DNA of 64,000 nucleotides. Source: Dryas octopetala (Eukaryota > Streptophyta > Magnoliopsida > Rosales > Rosaceae). Below are positions 60,301 to 64,000 of the stretch, piece after piece; positions within the stretch are counted from its first letter, which is position 1, and each line of letters opens with the position of its first letter. Under the pieces are notes generated by a model that saw nothing but the letters and a program-made list of their open reading frames with translations, searched no databases and was not told the DNA's origin. A program made the translations under genes and the position numbers. The stretch is taken from assembly GCA_963921425.1 (NCBI GenBank), contig OY992838.1:10788001-10852000 (forward strand). The letters are read 5' to 3'.

Positions 60301-63300
60301 GCATAGTTGGAGCGAACAGCCTAGCTTATCCCAAATTCTGAACCATTTGCCTAGGTTATCCCATCTAAGCCTTTGAATTCCTTGAGAATTGCATAAACAC
60401 ATTGTTTGCCTAAGTAATTTTATTTACCATACTCAAAGACGTAGTTCATTACAATGGGGGAAAAAGAAAAGGAAAACACTGAATTAATTGTCAATGTAGA
60501 AATGACGAATCAGCTGATCTGGAATATCTAACAGACAATTAATTCAATGTTTTCCTTTTCTTTTTTGTAGTAATTACTACAAGCTTTGTAGTAATTCTTT
60601 CCATATAGAAACTATGAATTAGCTGATATGGAATATGTAACAGATAATTAATTCAATATTTTCCTTTTCTTTTTCCCCCTATGTAATGAACTACGTCCTT
60701 GAGTATAAGTATACTCTCATAAACCATGCCTATTAATATAGCATAGAGAAATGGAAAGCAGAACCATTGCTGTCTAATTTGTACGGCCTTTTTATTGAAT
60801 CAATGCAGTAATCAGTCACGGATCACCATTTCTCTGAAGGGTTTTACATATTTTGTACAAAGAATTGTTTTTTAATAAGAAATTATCCTAATTGCAACTT
60901 CAATAATTGCCACAGAGGTAGCAGCAAACGAAATAACAGCTAAGTTTAACACTTACATCTGAGTATTTACTCTTGTCTAGGCTTTCGCAAGGTATGGTAT
61001 CAGCCCCAGATTCATTAGCATTCTGCTCGGCAGATGCTTTTTCCATTCTCTCTATTTCAGCACGCTGGAAGGCTGGAGGATTAGATCCGCCCTCAAGTCC
61101 ACCTGAAAGTGTCATAAACTGCAACAACCCGTCAAAGAATATATAGTAATGTTCTATGTTATATCATAAATAGAACGTTGGGAAAACCAAATTCAGACTC
61201 ACATCATCATAACAAATTTTACAAAGTCCATACGCAAAAGGTTTTCCACTCTCCTTATGTTCACAAAGGGGGACATCTCTGTTATCCATTTCAACTGCCA
61301 TATTTGGTTGTTTGCATAACTCGTCAAGCTCCTTTGCCTTTACAAGAAACTCTTCAATCTAAAAGACAAACAAATTCATGAACGGGGGGGAAAAGAGTTC
61401 AATACTCATAATATCACAAACAAATGCATGGAAAGAAAAAAAAAGGTAGATATAGAATAACTGTTAGGTCTACATGATGCTCCAACAATATAATATTACA
61501 CTCATTATTATTAATTGATTGTTAAAAAAAAAGACAACATGACAAGGTTGATAAAGTTTAATGAGAAGTCATTTACATACCCCAAGAAAAACTCATTACT
61601 TCTCAGTGGTTTCCAAAGATTACCTATCTAAAGTAAATATTCTCAACGCTATTTCAAAAATGAAAGAGAAACTTTGGTCCTATATTTTAGTAAGGCATAA
61701 ATCAGGCCCCAAGAGAAAGAGAAGTCATTTACAACATCGATGAAAGATGACTTTGGATGGGTAGATTGGACAAAACCACTAAGAACCTAGGTCAAATTGT
61801 AAAGATTGACCAAATCTTGTAGCCTTGGAGGTTAGGTGTTTTTTTGTTTCCACCATTAAATGAAAGTTTAAAGGCTTCTGATGGTGACTTGTGTGGTTCT
61901 TTTACTACTAATGTAGGCAGCGGGAGGTGAAATAAAGGTTTCGGAAAAAAAAAAAAAATGCATGATGGTATCCATCCAGATTTCAAGCAGGTGTAGGGTG
62001 AACAGGAAATAACATTAGGATAGCATAAAGATTCACCCAAGGATGGTTTTTGATACAGCATATAGATAAGAAGAAAAGGAAACAATATGTTTACAGGAAA
62101 AAGGAATTTCCTAATGTATTCAAATCTTAAATTTCATTAATTTTGCTTATTTAAGAATGTATACAACACCCAACACCCATGATTATATTTTACACACCTG
62201 ACTACATTGAGAGAGACACAGCTATGAATGTGGAAATGGAGAGATTGACCATGCACTGGCAAGTAGGGAAGTAAGGAGAGACGAAGTTTCTAATTACAAT
62301 CAGGATAAAAATAAATTTCTAGACCAAATATTTTAGTGCATCTATTGTTGTCCTCATATATTAAAGTTACATTGCCAAAATGGAAAAGTTGCAATTACAA
62401 TGCATGTGTAACTGCAAGAAACATACCGTCAAGCTCCCAGATTCTGTATTCTCAAATTCAACAAGCCGCTTGGTCAATGTTGCATCACAAACATGCGCAA
62501 TTTTGATCTGATAAAAGTATACAACATAGATAATATAAATGGGAAAAGGAATGAATGTCAAATACTGAATTCTTAAATATCATTAGGAAGAAAAATTTGA
62601 CAGGAAAAAGAGTTGTCATATTTAAGCAAACACAGGACTGAATATGATTAAGAAAGAAATAAGATGTTCACACAATATAAATTACAAAGAAACAAACAAC
62701 TCATTCCCTTTTTCATTACTTGAAAACAGTATATTAGAACAAATTATAAAAAAAAAAAAACCAGCATGTTAACGATTCTTGACAGGAAAAAGAGTTGTCA
62801 TATTTAAGCAAACACAGGACTGAATATGATTAAGAAAGAAATAAGATGTTCACACAATACAAATTACAAAGAAACAAACAACTCATTCCCTTTTTCATTA
62901 CTTGAAAACATTATATTAGAACAAAAATTTTTTTTAATAAAAAAAAACCAGCATGTTAATGATTCTAAGTGATATGATAAGAGCATATAATGATAATAGT
63001 TTTTTCATGACAAAGTAACCAAATCATTCAAAGTTTTCGTTATCACAGCAGAGAAACAACTGAGTCTCACTTACAATATCTGACTTGGAACACTTGAGAC
63101 CATGCGAAAGTGCAGATATATACAATGCAGCACCACATAGGCCACTGGGTTTTCTGCCCGTCTGCAAACAGTTGAAAATCTATCATATGATACATTCACC
63201 CTCGTTGAGGATTAACAACACCTGAAACCCAAAATGCATGAAGATAAGATGCTGAAAAAAGATAACAGACCTGCATCCAATCCCGTTTCATGCTAGTGAT

Positions 63301-63350
63301 AATCCGCTGTGCAGTTTGGATAACCCCTTTCTCCCTTCCTCCTGGTAAAC
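54308..63350 (-). CDS. BRF1: BRF1-like TFIIIB subunit (TFIIB-related), 5' end outside the window
   Basis: Twelve exons, all GT-AG: 63350-63271, 63161-63075, 62507-62427, 61358-61203, 61118-60957, 58646-58574, 58447-58362, 57688-57608, 57346-57236, 56264-56175, 55371-55318 and 54553-54308 (stop). They join in frame to about 434 residues. The first three carry the second TFIIB cyclin repeat (GREKGVIQTAQRIITSMKRDWMQ, TGRKPSGLCGAALYISAL, IKIAHVCDATLTKRLVEFENTESGSLT). Later exons hold the Brf1 homology region (VDEYLLDEEGKRDKKIIWEALNREYIE, EQAAKEKAAQAA) and an acidic, Tyr/Asp-rich C-terminus. The protein bridges TBP and RNA polymerase III at tRNA and 5S promoters. The zinc ribbon and first cyclin repeat (roughly the N-terminal 150 residues) lie beyond 64000. 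Introns contain a MITE-like palindrome and a tandem duplication. Confidence 0.93.
54625..54647. repeat. (TA)n microsatellite in a BRF1 intron
   Basis: About eleven uninterrupted TA units in the last intron. Confidence 0.9.
58647..60956 (-). other. Large BRF1 intron, no internal gene
   Basis: At about 2.3 kb this is the longest BRF1 intron in the window. Open frames inside (58831-59028, 59572-59925) show no domain. The palindromic element at 60431-60704 lies near its 5' side. Confidence 0.6.
60431..60704. mobile_element. Palindromic MITE-like element in a BRF1 intron
   Basis: The left end actcaaagacgtagttcatt and the inverted right end actcaaggacgtagttcatt match over about 60 bases, through gggggaaaaagaaaaggaaaa. 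A further block aattaattcaat...ttttccttttc is also directly repeated inside (about 60538 and 60646). Target duplication is unclear. Non-coding. Confidence 0.72.
62597..62965. repeat. Tandem duplication of a 182-base unit in a BRF1 intron
   Basis: Copy 1 starts at 62597 and copy 2 at 62779, both with ttgacaggaaaaagag. They are nearly identical, differing mainly in an A/T run near the end, so the duplication is recent. Confidence 0.93.
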
Positions 63351-64000
63351 CTACAAAGCATATTTGTAATTCTTATGTATCCCTGTGTAAATGCAGCATA
63401 TATCAGATAATTTTACGTCCAACATAGGTTGAACCAGAACCAGAATGGAAACATAATCTTAGATTTGACATTCTATACATGAATAACTACACCCATTTGG
63501 AGATGATATTTTAATCATAGAGAATGGCGGAAAGCCCAAATTTATAGTCACCATTAAACACTTTAAACCCCCCAAATTGTTTGGCAAGCTACCCTCTCAA
63601 TTGACCCATTTACCATTTCTAAAACTTGGCCCTTTTCTCAAAAAACCCCATCCCAATACCAGATATGCCCCTATTAACCCCAAACGCATAACGTAGCTAG
63701 GTTTTACTCTTAGTACCCACTGTCAAGCCCCACCCCCACCCCCCTCCCTGCACACCTTCCTACCCCTGTTTTCAATTTCATTTTTCTTCTTCATTGGCAA
63801 AATGCTAAGAAATGTGACTTGAATTTGAACTGGGGATTTTTATGTTTTTTCTTATTCCCATCATTGTAAGCAAGCAGGTTCTTGTCTGTTAGGTGGTACA
63901 CAATCATACATTACAAATATGGGTACTGATGTACCAAATAAATAATACACAATTCCAGGCTCCAATGAACAAGTAAAAACGTTATTTAAAGTCACAAAAA
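63351..64000 (-). other. BRF1 intron sequence at the window edge
   Basis: Upstream of the first visible BRF1 exon. No further exon is recognised. 63540-63700 has a run of C-rich patches (aaaccccccaaattg, accccatccca) that may be one arm of a MITE whose other arm lies outside. Confidence 0.5.

Overview
This window is plant nuclear DNA, AT-rich and split by introns. A class III peroxidase, an R2R3-MYB, an arabinogalactan peptide and ILR1-like auxin-conjugate hydrolases all point to a flowering plant, most likely a eudicot. A woody rosid such as Rosaceae is my guess from style and is not proven by anything in the sequence. I found no functional rRNA or tRNA gene and no CRISPR array.

Layout. 0-5 kb: a broken malectin-like receptor kinase fragment that carries an inverted copy of itself, a DEAH-box helicase pseudogene lacking its core, and an intact single-exon peroxidase. 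5-15 kb: a degenerate hAT-like repeat, a seven-exon gene for an unrecognised membrane protein (6918-9242), a minisatellite split by a hAT-type inverted-repeat element (10341-11767), and an unrecognised small gene (13880-15095). 15.8-26.6 kb: two intact tandem ILR1-like amidohydrolase genes (16148-19355 and 23360-26467). Between them lie two palindromic MITEs, an inverted scrap of the hydrolase 5' end and a truncated SNF7 copy. 26.7-33.6 kb: a pile of foldback and terminal-inverted-repeat elements, several with clean target-site duplications. 34.0-37.4 kb: the intact ESCRT-III gene SNF7/VPS32. 37.8-45.6 kb: another MITE, a Harbinger-like shell holding a Mutator-like insertion, and a Harbinger element that carries a Myb/SANT-like gene. 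46.5-52.3 kb: an arabinogalactan-peptide gene and an R2R3-MYB gene with a GC-AG intron. 54.3 kb to the right edge: the 3' twelve exons of BRF1, the TFIIB-related subunit of TFIIIB, running off the window.

The housekeeping genes (SNF7, BRF1) and the specialised genes (peroxidase, hydrolases, MYB, AG peptide) do not form a pathway; they are ordinary plant neighbours. The interesting structure is in the DNA between them. The hydrolase/SNF7 stretch is a mosaic of segmental duplications. At least ten non-autonomous DNA elements can be delimited, eight of them with perfect or near-perfect target-site duplications, and they show nested and side-by-side insertion. All coordinates come from reading ORFs, splice sites and repeats by eye; no database search was run.
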